Part shown: positions 34,393 through 42,151 of the stretch, one piece after another
Numbering within the stretch: the first letter of the stretch is position 1
Layout of the letters: each line of letters opens with the position of its first letter
Assembly: GCA_015064525.1 (NCBI GenBank)
Contig: SVSC01000003.1
Coordinates: 1 to 52,389, forward strand
Direction of reading: 5' to 3'
DNA from: Oscillospiraceae bacterium
Lineage (GTDB): Bacteria; Bacillota; Clostridia; Oscillospirales; CAG-272
DNA: 52,389 nt
Translations under genes and position numbers: made by a program
The notes under the pieces: generated by a model
Databases searched by the model: none
The model's input: the letters and a program-made list of their open reading frames with translations, nothing else
Told to the model about the DNA's origin: nothing

Positions 34393-34402
34393 ATTTTTTC
34401 TA
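34374..34402 (-). promoter_or_regulatory. Probable promoter of mreB
   Basis: Minus strand: -10 TATAAT (34374-34379) with a 17-bp spacer and a weak -35 TAGAAA (34397-34402). The weak -35 and the overlapping inverted repeat suggest control by a factor. Confidence 0.55.
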
Positions 34403-34407
34403 TACTT

Positions 34408-34998
34408 TTACAGAAATTTTTCTCCGAATTTTTCAAAAAAAAGCTCACACATACGGTTCACGGGCAATCCAACCACGTTAAAGTAGTCTCCCTTGATTCC
34501 GCGGATCCATGCGGATGCCAATCCTTGAATGGCATAGGCGCCCGCCTTGCCAAAGGGCTCTCCCGATCGAATATAGAAACTGATGTCCTCCTCGGTCATG
34601 GGAGCGAAGGTGACGCGGGTGACCGCGTGGGAAACCGCCTCCTTGCCGTCCAGACTGAGGTAGATGCCGCTGACCACCGAATGGGATCTGCCCGAAAGAA
34701 GACGGAGCATCCGACGGGCATCCTGCTCATCGCGGGGCTTTCCCAAAATTTCGTTCTCGGTTGCCACGGAGGTGTCCGAGGCGATCAGGAGCTTGCCCGC
34801 GGTGCTTGCCCCCTGCTCTCGGAGCAGAGAGAGAACGGCGCGCCCCTTTCTGGCGGCGATCTCCTCGGAGAGCGCCGCGGGATCGGTGAGCTCGGAGCCT
34901 TCGTCCACGTCCGAAACCACTACCTCAAAGGGAACCCCCAGATTGGAAAGGATCTCCCTGCGGCGAGGAGACGCGGATGCTAAAATACATTGACGCAC
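34408..34998 (-). CDS. maf: Maf-type nucleoside triphosphate pyrophosphatase
   Basis: 196 residues of the Maf/HAM1 group, which hydrolyse dTTP/UTP or modified nucleotides and in Bacillus influence division. The signature ASASPRRREIL opens the protein; later come LLIASDTSV with the catalytic Asp, GKPRD, and GDYFNVVGLPV near the end. It starts 4 bp after the transketolase C-subunit gene, so it is co-transcribed with it. mreB follows but has its own promoter; a maf-mreB order is conserved in Firmicutes. Confidence 0.94.
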   Translation of the reverse strand: MRQCILASASPRRREILSNLGVPFEVVVSDVDEGSELTDPAALSEEIAARKGRAVLSLLREQGASTAGKLLIASDTSVATENEILGKPRDEQDARRMLRLLSGRSHSVVSGIYLSLDGKEAVSHAVTRVTFAPMTEEDISFYIRSGEPFGKAGAYAIQGLASAWIRGIKGDYFNVVGLPVNRMCELFFEKFGEKFL

Positions 34999-35002
34999 AG
35001 GC

Positions 35003-35944
35003 TTATTTTTTCAGGGACACAGCCTTTTTCGCTTGTGCCACGATCACGCCCGCGTTGATGCCGTACTCCTCCAGGAGAGCGGGAACGGTTCCCGAGTGAC
35101 CGTAGGTGTCGTTCATACCAACGCGGAGCATGGGGACGGGGCAGGATTCGCAAAGAACCTCTGCAACGGCGCTGCCCAGTCCGCCGATGACGTTATGCTC
35201 CTCGGCAGTCACGATGGCGCCGGTCTCCTTTGCGGCGGCAATGATGATGTCGCGGTCGATGGGCTTAATGGTGTGAATGTTCACCACGCGGGCGCTGATG
35301 CCTTCCTTCGCCAGCTGCTCACGCGCCTCCAAAGCCATGCCAACGGTAAGACCGCTGGCGATGAGGGTGACGTCGGTGCCGTCTGCCAAAAGAACGCCCT
35401 TACCAAGCTCAAACTTGTAGTCGGGACGGTCGTTGATCACCTCCACGGCAAAGCGACCGAAGCGGAGATAGAAGGGGCCATCGGTGGTGATGGCTGCCTC
35501 CACAGCCGCTCTTGCCTCAACGGCGTCGGAGGGATTGATGATGGTCATGCCGGGGATGGTACGCATCAGGGCGATATCCTCGTTGCATTGGTGGGTGGCT
35601 CCGTCCTCGCCAACGGTGATGCCGGCGTGGGTGGCGCCGATTTTCACGTTGAGGTGCGGGTAGCCCACAGAATTGCGAACCTGTTCAAAGGCTCTGCCTG
35701 CGGCGAACATGGCAAAGCTGGAGGCGAACACGGTTTTGCCGGTGGTGGCAATGCCTGCCGCCACGCTGATCATGTTGCCCTCGGCAATGCCGCAATCAAA
35801 AAATCTCTCGGGGCAAGCCTTCTTGAATTTCACGGTTTTGGTTGCCTCTGCCAGGTCGGCATCCAGCACCACAAAGTCATATTTTTCCGCCAGCTCAGCC
35901 AACGCGCTTCCGTAGGCCTCTCTGGTTGCGATCTTATCTGCCAT
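35003..35944 (-). CDS. Transketolase, C-terminal subunit
   Basis: 313 residues holding the pyrimidine-binding and C-terminal domains of transketolase, which moves two-carbon units in the pentose phosphate pathway. EGNMISVAAGIA, the TVFASSFAMFAAGRAFEQ block (in part) and VTAEEHNVIGGLGSAV are typical. In many Clostridia and archaea the enzyme is split in two polypeptides, as here. It follows the N-terminal subunit by 13 bp. The split is normal, not a frameshift: each part has its own start and ribosome site. Confidence 0.94.
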   Translation of the reverse strand: MADKIATREAYGSALAELAEKYDFVVLDADLAEATKTVKFKKACPERFFDCGIAEGNMISVAAGIATTGKTVFASSFAMFAAGRAFEQVRNSVGYPHLNVKIGATHAGITVGEDGATHQCNEDIALMRTIPGMTIINPSDAVEARAAVEAAITTDGPFYLRFGRFAVEVINDRPDYKFELGKGVLLADGTDVTLIASGLTVGMALEAREQLAKEGISARVVNIHTIKPIDRDIIIAAAKETGAIVTAEEHNVIGGLGSAVAEVLCESCPVPMLRVGMNDTYGHSGTVPALLEEYGINAGVIVAQAKKAVSLKK

Positions 35945-35957
35945 TTTGGTAACCTCC

Positions 35958-36779
35958 TTATTTCGTCAGCTCGGCAATTGCCTCGGCGCATTGCTCGTCG
36001 TTGGGAGCGGCGCCGTGCCAGTTCACCTTGTTCTCCATAAAGGAAACGCCCTTACCCTTCACGGTCTTTGCGATGATTGCGGTGGGCTTGCCCTTCACGG
36101 TCTTTGCCTCGGCAAACGCCGCCTCGATTTCCTCAAAGGAGTGACCGTTGATGGAGATCACGTGGAAGCCGAACGCCTCCAGCTTTTTATCGTGAGGCGT
36201 GGGATTCATAACCTCGGCAACGGGACCGTCGATCTGCAGTCCGTTCCAGTCGATGATGAGGCAGAGGTTGTCCAGCTTGTAGTGAGAGGCGAACATACAA
36301 GCCTCCCAAACCTGTCCCTCCTCGCTCTCGCCGTCGCCAACCACGGTGTACACCCGATAGTCCTTGTTGTCGATCTTGCCCGCCAGCGCCATGCCTGCGG
36401 CGGAGCTGATGCCAAGACCCAAAGAGCCCGAGGACATATCCACACCGGGGGTGAGGGTCATGTCGGGGTGTCCCTGCAGGCGGGAACCCAGCTTACGCAG
36501 AGTCTTCAGCTCCTCCACGGGGAAGAAGCCTCTGTGGGCAAGGGTGGAGTAGAGCGCGGGAGCGCAGTGACCCTTGGAAAGCACAAAACGGTCACGGTTT
36601 TGCATATTGGGGTTTTCGGGATCAACGTTCATCTCCGAAAAATAAAGATAGGTCATCACGTCGGTGATGGAGAGCGAGCCGCCGGGATGTCCCGATTTTG
36701 CCGCATGGGTGGCTTCGATGATGCCAACGCGGATCTTTTTCGCGGTCTCGGTCAGCATATTGAGTTTTTGAGCGTCCAT
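35958..36779 (-). CDS. Transketolase, N-terminal subunit
   Basis: 273 residues with the thiamine diphosphate-binding domain. HAAKSGHPGGSLS holds the conserved His and Gly loop. GDGESEEGQVWEA is the GDG motif that holds Mg2+ and diphosphate. SRLQGHPD and the SSGSLGLGIS segment line the site. It pairs with the next gene to form the active enzyme. GGGAGG precedes the ATG. It is the first gene of tktN-tktC-maf. Confidence 0.95.
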   Translation of the reverse strand: MDAQKLNMLTETAKKIRVGIIEATHAAKSGHPGGSLSITDVMTYLYFSEMNVDPENPNMQNRDRFVLSKGHCAPALYSTLAHRGFFPVEELKTLRKLGSRLQGHPDMTLTPGVDMSSGSLGLGISSAAGMALAGKIDNKDYRVYTVVGDGESEEGQVWEACMFASHYKLDNLCLIIDWNGLQIDGPVAEVMNPTPHDKKLEAFGFHVISINGHSFEEIEAAFAEAKTVKGKPTAIIAKTVKGKGVSFMENKVNWHGAAPNDEQCAEAIAELTK

Positions 36780-36813
36780 TACAGTCCTCCCTGATTTTTT
36801 TCAATACAGGATT

Positions 36814-36842
36814 ATTATAATTCATAAAGCGAGAAAAGTCAA
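36814..36842 (-). promoter_or_regulatory. Promoter of tktN-tktC-maf
   Basis: Minus strand: -35 TTGACT (36837-36842), 17-bp spacer, -10 TATAAT (36814-36819). A perfect A-tract hairpin (GGAGAAAAAA / TTTTTTCTCC, 36849-36874) lies just upstream of it. Confidence 0.8.
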
Positions 36843-36964
36843 GACGTCGGAGAAAAAATCCTGCTTTTTTCTCCCATCAGGTAAGAAAAGAACATATTTC
36901 ATAAAAAAAGGACATAGGTTCGGAAACGTTCACAAAAGATTCCCGCTCCTATCATAAAAACCGC

Positions 36965-36993
36965 TTGACATCGGACGGATTTTCCGATATAAT
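36965..36993 (+). promoter_or_regulatory. Promoter of the ABC pair, with inverted repeat
   Basis: -35 TTGACA (36965-36970), 17-bp spacer, -10 TATAAT (36988-36993). ATCGGA (36970-36975) and TCCGAT (36983-36988) form an inverted repeat filling the spacer, a typical operator position. Confidence 0.8.
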
Positions 36994-37035
36994 ATTAAAG
37001 ATAACGAAAAAACTACGAAAACGGAGGATGCCGAA

Positions 37036-38004
37036 GTGATTGAGGTGATCGGCGCCCGTGTTACAAGCGGCGCGCGGAACATGATAAGGGACGCTTCCCT
37101 CAAAATGAAAAACGGAAGGATTTACGGTGTGTTCGGCTTGCGCGCCGACGAGGTCTCCTCGTTGATGCGTTTGCTGGCGGGAGCGGTTGAGCCCGAGGAG
37201 GGGAGCGTTCGCGTGAACGGCTTTGACCTTTGGCGCGAGGGCGTTGCCGCCAGAAAATGCCTGGGATACCTGCCTCTCTCGGCGGAGCTTTATCCCGATA
37301 TGACGGTTTACGAGCTGTTGGACTTTGTTGCCGAGGCAAAGGGGATTTCCGCCGAACGCCGCTTCCTTCGGGCGCATGAATGGATGGAGCGCCTTTGGCT
37401 CGGAGACCTGCGGAACCGTCGGATCGCTCTGCTGAATCCCGTTGAGTTGGTATTTTTGCGCTTGGCGCAGGCGTGCGTGGGCGACCCCGATATTCTGATT
37501 CTGGAGGATCCCTTCGGACAGCTCAACGGGGGAACCGTGGATGATCGCGAAGCCTTCTCGGAGGTGATCGAGGAGCTTGCGGAGCAGGGGAAAACGGTGT
37601 TTTTGTCTGCCGCTGACTCCCGCGTGTTGGATCGGCTTGCCAATGAGGTGCTTTTGGTGGAGGAGGGACGGGTGCTTGCTCCCGTTCCCGCCAAGGAGCT
37701 TTTGCAGGGGATCTGCGCGGAGGTGTCTGTTTTTGGGGATCGCGAGCGCGTGATTTCCGCTCTTTCCGCAGTGGGAGGTTTGTTCTCCTGCGGCGCGGTC
37801 AGATCCGACGAATTTCAACGAACGGTTTGGCGGGTGAAATCCGCAGAGGACCGTTCCGTGGAGATTCGCGAGGCGTTAACGGCGGAAGGCTTGAAATGTT
37901 CCCCTGTGATTCGCGTTCCCGCAAGCGCCGCCGAGGAGGCTTACAGGCAAGGCGTGACGGGCGTTGTCGGAGAATCTGATGGGAAAGGAGGAGACGAGGT
38001 ATGA
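37036..38004 (+). CDS. ABC ATP-binding protein homologue with all ATPase motifs lost
   Basis: 322 residues with the outline of an ABC-2 type ATPase. Every catalytic motif is altered. Walker A reads GVFGLRADEVSSL (31-43), with Val40 for Lys and no Gly-Lys-Ser/Thr. The Q-loop Gln is Leu81. The signature LSGGQ reads LNPVE (133-137). Walker B reads LILEDP, the final Asp-Glu swapped to Glu-Asp (157-158). The H-loop His is Ala192. Hydrophobic scaffold residues around these sites (LMRLLAGA, LRLAQACVGDPDILIL) are kept and the frame is open. The start is GTG with GGAGG 8 nt upstream. It overlaps the permease gene by 4 nt. It probably acts as a structural or regulatory subunit. Confidence 0.85.
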   Translation: MIEVIGARVTSGARNMIRDASLKMKNGRIYGVFGLRADEVSSLMRLLAGAVEPEEGSVRVNGFDLWREGVAARKCLGYLPLSAELYPDMTVYELLDFVAEAKGISAERRFLRAHEWMERLWLGDLRNRRIALLNPVELVFLRLAQACVGDPDILILEDPFGQLNGGTVDDREAFSEVIEELAEQGKTVFLSAADSRVLDRLANEVLLVEEGRVLAPVPAKELLQGICAEVSVFGDRERVISALSAVGGLFSCGAVRSDEFQRTVWRVKSAEDRSVEIREALTAEGLKCSPVIRVPASAAEEAYRQGVTGVVGESDGKGGDEV

Positions 38005-40271
38005 TTGCCATCTACAAAAGAGAGCTGCGATCCTGCTTTCACAGTCTTTTGGGCTGGCTGACGGTTGGCATCAGTCTGCTTGCAAGCGGTGTGTTGACGG
38101 CAGTTTTGAATTTGCTGGCGGGAAGCACCGATTTTTCCTACATCCTCCGCGTTGCCCTTTCCATGTCCACGCTTTCCATTCCCGTGGTTTCCGTGGCTTC
38201 GGTGATGACCTTCACGCGGGAAAACAAGCATGGGAACGGCGGGTGGCTATCGTCCCTTCCCGTTTCTCTTTGGCAGTTGAGACTGGGAAAATATCTGGCG
38301 GCGCTGACGTTGATCTCAATTCCAACCGCCGTTTTGGCTTTGTATCCGCTGATTCTGGAAAATTTCGGAACCCTTTCCTACGGCTCGGCTTATACCGCGC
38401 TGTTTGGCTACTGGCTCCTCACCGCCGCTCTGTTGGCGATCTGCTCCTTGGTGGCGTCGCGTTTCCGCAATTGGATTGTTTCTCTGGCGGTTTGCCTGGC
38501 GATCGGTGTGGGACTTTTGTTTGTTCTGCCTTTGCTCAGCGCCATCTGCGGCACCCTTCCTTTGATCGGAATGCTGATCGGCGTGGTGGCTTGCGCGGCG
38601 GTTTGCGCGGTTCGTATGCTTCGGCGGCGGAGATTTCTGCCGATCACGCTTTTCGTGTGCGCAGGCGTGGCGTTGGCGCAGGTGGCGCTCTATCTGCTCC
38701 TGCCCGATTTCTTCCGTCGGTTTCTCTCCGCGCTTCTTGCCGAGCTTTCCTTGTTTGAACGGCTGAACGGCTTTTGCGCGGGTCAGTTTGATCTCCCTGC
38801 CACCGTTCTGCTCCTGAGCGTTTGCGCCTTGTGTCTGTTTATGCTGGCGGTTCGTTGGGAAGGCTCCGCGAAAAAGCGCGCTTCCAAACGGGCGCTTTTG
38901 TTGGCAGGAGCGCTGATCGCTTTGAACGTTGCCACGGCTTTTGCGCCCTACCGCCTCAGCTACCCCAACGTTTCGGGTAATGGCGTGTTCCGTATCTCCG
39001 ATGCCTCCGCCCGCTATCTTTCCACCGTTGATCGCAAGGTGGAAATCCTTTACCACGTGAAGGGGGGACGTCGGGCGGCGGATCGGGATATCTATTCTTT
39101 CCTGCTGCAGTATGAATCGAAAAATCCGCTGATTGAAGTGAAATTGGTGGACATTTCCAAGGAGGATACCTCCGCAGCGGATCAGAGCATCACCGTTCGC
39201 TCGGAAACGGGAAGCCGCAGCTTTATGGTAACCGAGCTTTACTATTACTACAGCAACGCTATGAAAATGCCCCTCACGCTGGAGGAATACGCGGCGGTTC
39301 TGAGCAGCTATTCCTCATCCTCCCTCACGCAGGACGCCTATCAGACCTTGATGTCCTACTACGGTCCTGCCGTGATGCAGGTTTACTACGCGGGCGACGC
39401 CAACCTGACGGGCGCGATCCGATACGTTCTCACAGAGAATACGCCTACTGTCGGTGTCTACTCCAACGGGATCGTAACGGTCAATCAGCTGTTGCGGCAT
39501 GAGCTGGAGCAGCAGGGCTATGGGATGACCGCGGTGTCCTCCCTCGCGGATTTTACGGGCGACGCGCTGATCCTGCAGCTTTCCAAGGATTTAACGGCAG
39601 AGGAGGCAACCGCCCTGAGCAGCTATCTTTCCCGCGGCGGAAAGGTTTTGCTCACCACAAGCTTTACCACCACCTTTGAAACGCCGAACCTTCTGGGGGC
39701 GCTTGCTCCCTTCGGGCTTTCCTGCCACCAGGAAATGAACGTGGTTTACGACGTTTCGGAAAACAGCTACAGTCCGATCTTTTCGGCAAGCCTTGGGGAT
39801 CACCCCATCACCGACGGGCTTTCGGGCTACGTTGGTTATAACGCGCACGCCATTCTTTCCACCGAAACCGATGGCGTGACCCACAGCATACTGCTGAGGA
39901 GCTCGGAAAGCTCCGTGCTGTTGACCAAGGAGACGCAGAACCAGCAAGAGCCCGATGCCGAAAGCTATGCCCTCGGTGTGCTGGCGGAAAAGGGAGACGC
40001 CGCCGTGCTTTGGCTGGGTATGACGATGGAGTCGATCTCCAACGCCTATTCGGGTGGCGGAAATTACAGCTTTGTTGCGGCTGCCCTGGAGCAGTTTACG
40101 GGCTTTTCGGGAATTTCTATGAGAATCTCCCATAAGGCGGTTCCCTCGGATTATCTGGGCGCCACAATGGGAAATCTGATTTTCTGGATTTTGACGTTTG
40201 TTCTGATCATTCCCGTTGGAGTGATCGTTGCGGGTGGAATCAAATTCTATTTCCGCAGAAAGCGGAGATGA
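38001..40271 (+). CDS. GldF-GldG-like ABC permease and extracellular domain fusion
   Basis: 756 residues. The first 245 form an ABC-2 permease with six or so membrane segments (start MIAIYKRELRSCFHSLLGWL). A further membrane segment lies near 255-330. Residues about 330-715 are a large extracytoplasmic domain like GldG (opening VEILYHVKGG..., with YSNGIVTVNQLL and LSSYLSRGGKVLLT), and a final membrane segment (about 725-748) ends in RRKRR. In Flavobacteria GldF and GldG are separate parts of the gliding apparatus; single-chain forms occur in Firmicutes with unknown role. It is translationally coupled to the degenerate ATPase and ends in the terminator at 40297. Confidence 0.85.
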   Translation: MIAIYKRELRSCFHSLLGWLTVGISLLASGVLTAVLNLLAGSTDFSYILRVALSMSTLSIPVVSVASVMTFTRENKHGNGGWLSSLPVSLWQLRLGKYLAALTLISIPTAVLALYPLILENFGTLSYGSAYTALFGYWLLTAALLAICSLVASRFRNWIVSLAVCLAIGVGLLFVLPLLSAICGTLPLIGMLIGVVACAAVCAVRMLRRRRFLPITLFVCAGVALAQVALYLLLPDFFRRFLSALLAELSLFERLNGFCAGQFDLPATVLLLSVCALCLFMLAVRWEGSAKKRASKRALLLAGALIALNVATAFAPYRLSYPNVSGNGVFRISDASARYLSTVDRKVEILYHVKGGRRAADRDIYSFLLQYESKNPLIEVKLVDISKEDTSAADQSITVRSETGSRSFMVTELYYYYSNAMKMPLTLEEYAAVLSSYSSSSLTQDAYQTLMSYYGPAVMQVYYAGDANLTGAIRYVLTENTPTVGVYSNGIVTVNQLLRHELEQQGYGMTAVSSLADFTGDALILQLSKDLTAEEATALSSYLSRGGKVLLTTSFTTTFETPNLLGALAPFGLSCHQEMNVVYDVSENSYSPIFSASLGDHPITDGLSGYVGYNAHAILSTETDGVTHSILLRSSESSVLLTKETQNQQEPDAESYALGVLAEKGDAAVLWLGMTMESISNAYSGGGNYSFVAAALEQFTGFSGISMRISHKAVPSDYLGATMGNLIFWILTFVLIIPVGVIVAGGIKFYFRRKRR

Positions 40272-40296
40272 TCCCTTCGTTATAAGTTATAAAACG

Positions 40297-40355
40297 AAAA
40301 GGTTCGATTGTTGACGGCTCCGCATAACGGGGAGCCGCAATGATCGAGCCTTTTT
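40297..40355. terminator. Terminator after the ABC pair
   Basis: A long imperfect hairpin (GGTTCGAT/ATCGAGCC outer, CGGCTCC/GGAGCCG inner) is flanked by AAAA on the left and TTTTT on the right, so it can work in both directions. Confidence 0.8.
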
Positions 40356-40356
40356 C

Positions 40357-40484
40357 TGCTGAGTACATACCATCCCCGAGAATGAGATGTTATCTGTTTC
40401 CAAACAAGTTACCCAAGCTAACATCATGGAGCGGATGGGGTGGTGGTACCAAGCCGCTTGCGGGAGCGATTGCTTGATCAGCGT
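40357..40484. ncRNA. Structured non-coding element, family unknown
   Basis: About 128 nt with three nested or adjacent helices. GCTGA/TCAGC closes the whole. ACCATCCCC pairs with GGGGTGGT, and inside it GATGTTA with TAACATC. CAAGC pairs with GCTTG. Together they form a three-way junction. No open frame or ribosome site is present. It lies between two terminators: the one at 40297 and the minus-strand one at 40502. A minus-strand RNA would end at the 40297 hairpin; I find no strong promoter on either strand. It is not a riboswitch, 6S, tmRNA, SRP or RNase P RNA that I recognise. Confidence 0.45.
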
Positions 40485-40501
40485 ACCGCGCGAACAAATT
40501 T

Positions 40502-40542
40502 ATAAAACAAAAGAGAGTGTCGCTGTGTAACGCAACACTCTC
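40502..40542 (-). terminator. Terminator of rsmA
   Basis: Minus strand: stem GAGAGTGT/ACACTCTC plus inner pairs, followed by TTTTGTTTTAT. It ends rsmA mRNA. Between it and the rsmA stop a further hairpin (GGAGG/CCTCC, inside GGAAAG/CTTTCC) is present. Confidence 0.8.
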
Positions 40543-40619
40543 AAAAAACATCTACGGGAAAGTTCTTGGAGGTGTGGAGCCTCCTTTCAAGATGGTTCCA
40601 CGTGTCCAACCTTTCCGGA

Positions 40620-41489
40620 TCAATTCACCCCCAACATTTCCAGAAGAATATCCGAAAGCTGGGTGAAGGCGGCAATATCCAGTCGCTCGCCTCGAATCAG
40701 GGGATCCTCGCTGACCTGTGCCACTGCTTGACGGATCTGCTCCGAGGTCAACGCGGGGAAGCCCGAGGAAAGGGCGTTGGCAAGGGTCTTTCGCCGCTGA
40801 CCGAAGGCTGCCTTGATGGTGCGGAAAAGCATCTCCTCGCTTTTGGGAGAGCAGGGCTTTTCCTTCCAAAGGGTGATTCGGATCACGGCGGAATTGACCT
40901 TGGGAGCCGGAACAAAGCGATCGGCGGGAACGCGGAAGAGCTTTTCGGCGTGACCGTAGTAATTCACGGAGGCGGTGATGGCACCGTACGCCTTGCCGCC
41001 CGCGGGGGCGCAGATACGGTCTGCCACCTCCTCCTGCACCATCACGGTGATGCTTTCAAAGGGGAGACGGCTTTCCAGCAGCTTCATGAGAATGGGGGAG
41101 GTGATGTAGTAGGGCAGGTTGGCGCAAACGCTAACGGGTCCCTTCTGAAAGTCCTCTGCCAGAAGAGCCTGCAGGTCAGCTTGCATCACGTCCTCGTTGT
41201 AAACCGTCACGTTGTCGAACTCGCCCAGGGTATATTTGAGAACGGGGATCAGGTTGCGGTCGATCTCCAGCGCCTTCACGGTGCGGTAGCGCTCCGCCAG
41301 CGCGCGGGTTAAAACACCGATGCCGGGCCCCACCTCTAAAACGGTGCAAGCCTCTGCCTCGGCGCAGGCGTCGGCGATATCCTCGATCACCATGGCGTCG
41401 GTGAGAAAATTCTGACCGAACTCCTTGTGAAACCTCAGCCCGAACATTGCCATGATTTGGTGAATGGTTTTGGGATCCCATAAATTCAT
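40620..41489 (-). CDS. rsmA: 16S rRNA dimethyladenosine transferase
   Basis: Dimethylates A1518 and A1519 of 16S rRNA with SAM (KsgA). 289 residues. HKEFGQNFLTD precedes the SAM site LEVGPGIGVLTRAL. The acidic residue sits in ALEIDRNL, and the catalytic NLPYYI motif is ANLPYYITSPI. AFGQRRKTLANAL at the C-terminal domain is characteristic. The ATG at 41489 follows AAGGAAG with long spacing; a TTG two codons earlier has better spacing, so the exact start is uncertain by two residues. Confidence 0.95.
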   Translation of the reverse strand: MNLWDPKTIHQIMAMFGLRFHKEFGQNFLTDAMVIEDIADACAEAEACTVLEVGPGIGVLTRALAERYRTVKALEIDRNLIPVLKYTLGEFDNVTVYNEDVMQADLQALLAEDFQKGPVSVCANLPYYITSPILMKLLESRLPFESITVMVQEEVADRICAPAGGKAYGAITASVNYYGHAEKLFRVPADRFVPAPKVNSAVIRITLWKEKPCSPKSEEMLFRTIKAAFGQRRKTLANALSSGFPALTSEQIRQAVAQVSEDPLIRGERLDIAAFTQLSDILLEMLGVN

Positions 41490-41537
41490 GATCAAAGGTC
41501 TTCCTTTCCATAAAACGGTGACTTTTCAAGCGCTTCT

Positions 41538-41566
41538 ATTTTACCACAAGTTTCCCCAAAAATCAA
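41538..41566 (-). promoter_or_regulatory. Promoter of rsmA
   Basis: Minus strand: -35 TTGATT (41561-41566), 17-bp spacer, -10 TAAAAT (41538-41543); divergent from the tRNA-Thr promoter. Confidence 0.7.
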
Positions 41567-41615
41567 GCGAGAGCCGTCTTTTTTCAAAAAAAAACATACT
41601 TTTTCAAAAATAATA

Positions 41616-41644
41616 TTGACAAACGGTTTTTTTTCGGGTATAAT
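41616..41644 (+). promoter_or_regulatory. Promoter of tRNA-Thr
   Basis: -35 TTGACA (41616-41621), 17-bp spacer, -10 TATAAT (41639-41644): a full consensus promoter for a single tRNA. Confidence 0.85.
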
Positions 41645-41655
41645 ATATAGCGTTG

Positions 41656-41766
41656 TACGCGCAAGAGTACGCTGGTGTAGCACAGTCGGTAGTGCAGCTG
41701 ATTCGTAATCAGCAGGTCGTGTGTTCGAGTCACATCACCAGCTCCACAGCTTGCGCGTATTTTTTG
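41656..41766 (+). terminator. Stem enclosing tRNA-Thr and closing as a terminator
   Basis: TACGCGCAAG (41656-41665), 5 nt before the tRNA, pairs perfectly with CTTGCGCGTA (41750-41759), which follows it and is directly followed by TTTTTT. The precursor thus folds as a 10-bp stem with the whole tRNA as its loop. The 3' strand plus T run acts as the terminator. Confidence 0.7.
41671..41746 (+). tRNA. tRNA-Thr (anticodon CGU)
   Basis: 76 nt with acceptor GCTGGTG/CACCAGC, T73 and encoded CCA. The D-arm holds AGCACAGTCGGTAGTGC. The anticodon stem is CTGAT/ATCAG with loop TCGTA in context TTCGTAA, anticodon CGT (codon ACG). The T-arm has GTTCGAGTC. Confidence 0.95.
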
Positions 41767-41782
41767 TTGTCAATCCCCATCG

Positions 41783-42151
41783 TTATCCCTTGGGCTTGCC
41801 GCGGAAGAAGAGGCAGGCGAGAAAGCCGAAAACCAACGCGGCGGCGATCCCACCCGATGCCGATCTCAGAGGTCCTGTCAGCACGCCGATGGCACCCTGA
41901 CTTTCAATTGCCTCCACGGTGCCCTTGGCAATGAGATGACCGAAGCCCGTGAGTGGCGTGGTGGCGCCTGCCCCCGCAAACTCCACCAAGGGCTGATACA
42001 CGCCGATGGCGCTGAGAGCTACCCCCGCAACCACGTATCCAACCAGAATGCGGGCGGGGGTGAGCTTTGTTTTGTCGATCAGAATTTGCGCGATCACGCA
42101 GAAGGCGCCGCCAACGATAAAGGCGCGCAGAAGCGCTTGCAGTCCGTTCAT
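41783..42151 (-). CDS. spoVAE: Stage V sporulation protein AE
   Basis: 122 residues, four hydrophobic segments, matching SpoVAE(B), part of the SpoVA channel that moves dipicolinic acid into and out of the spore core. Recognisable stretches are LIDKTKLTPARILVGYVVAG and GFGHLIAKGTVEAIES. The ATG overlaps the spoVAD stop by 4 nt (ATGA). The gene sits last in a two-gene unit; the tRNA-Thr terminator lies just beyond it. Confidence 0.93.
   Translation of the reverse strand: MNGLQALLRAFIVGGAFCVIAQILIDKTKLTPARILVGYVVAGVALSAIGVYQPLVEFAGAGATTPLTGFGHLIAKGTVEAIESQGAIGVLTGPLRSASGGIAAALVFGFLACLFFRGKPKG

Noticed and set aside
35003..36779. Frameshifted transketolase
   Set aside because: The two parts have separate starts and ribosome sites, and split transketolases are normal in Clostridia and archaea.
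40297..40355. Group II intron domain V
   Set aside because: A short run resembles GAGCCGT, but the AGC triad, bulge and GAAA loop are missing and no reverse transcriptase gene is near.
40435..40455. T-box riboswitch (GGGTGGTACC-like)
   Set aside because: The T-box core resembles GGTGGTACC, but the CCGCG end is not in place, no specifier stem was found, and no same-strand gene follows it.
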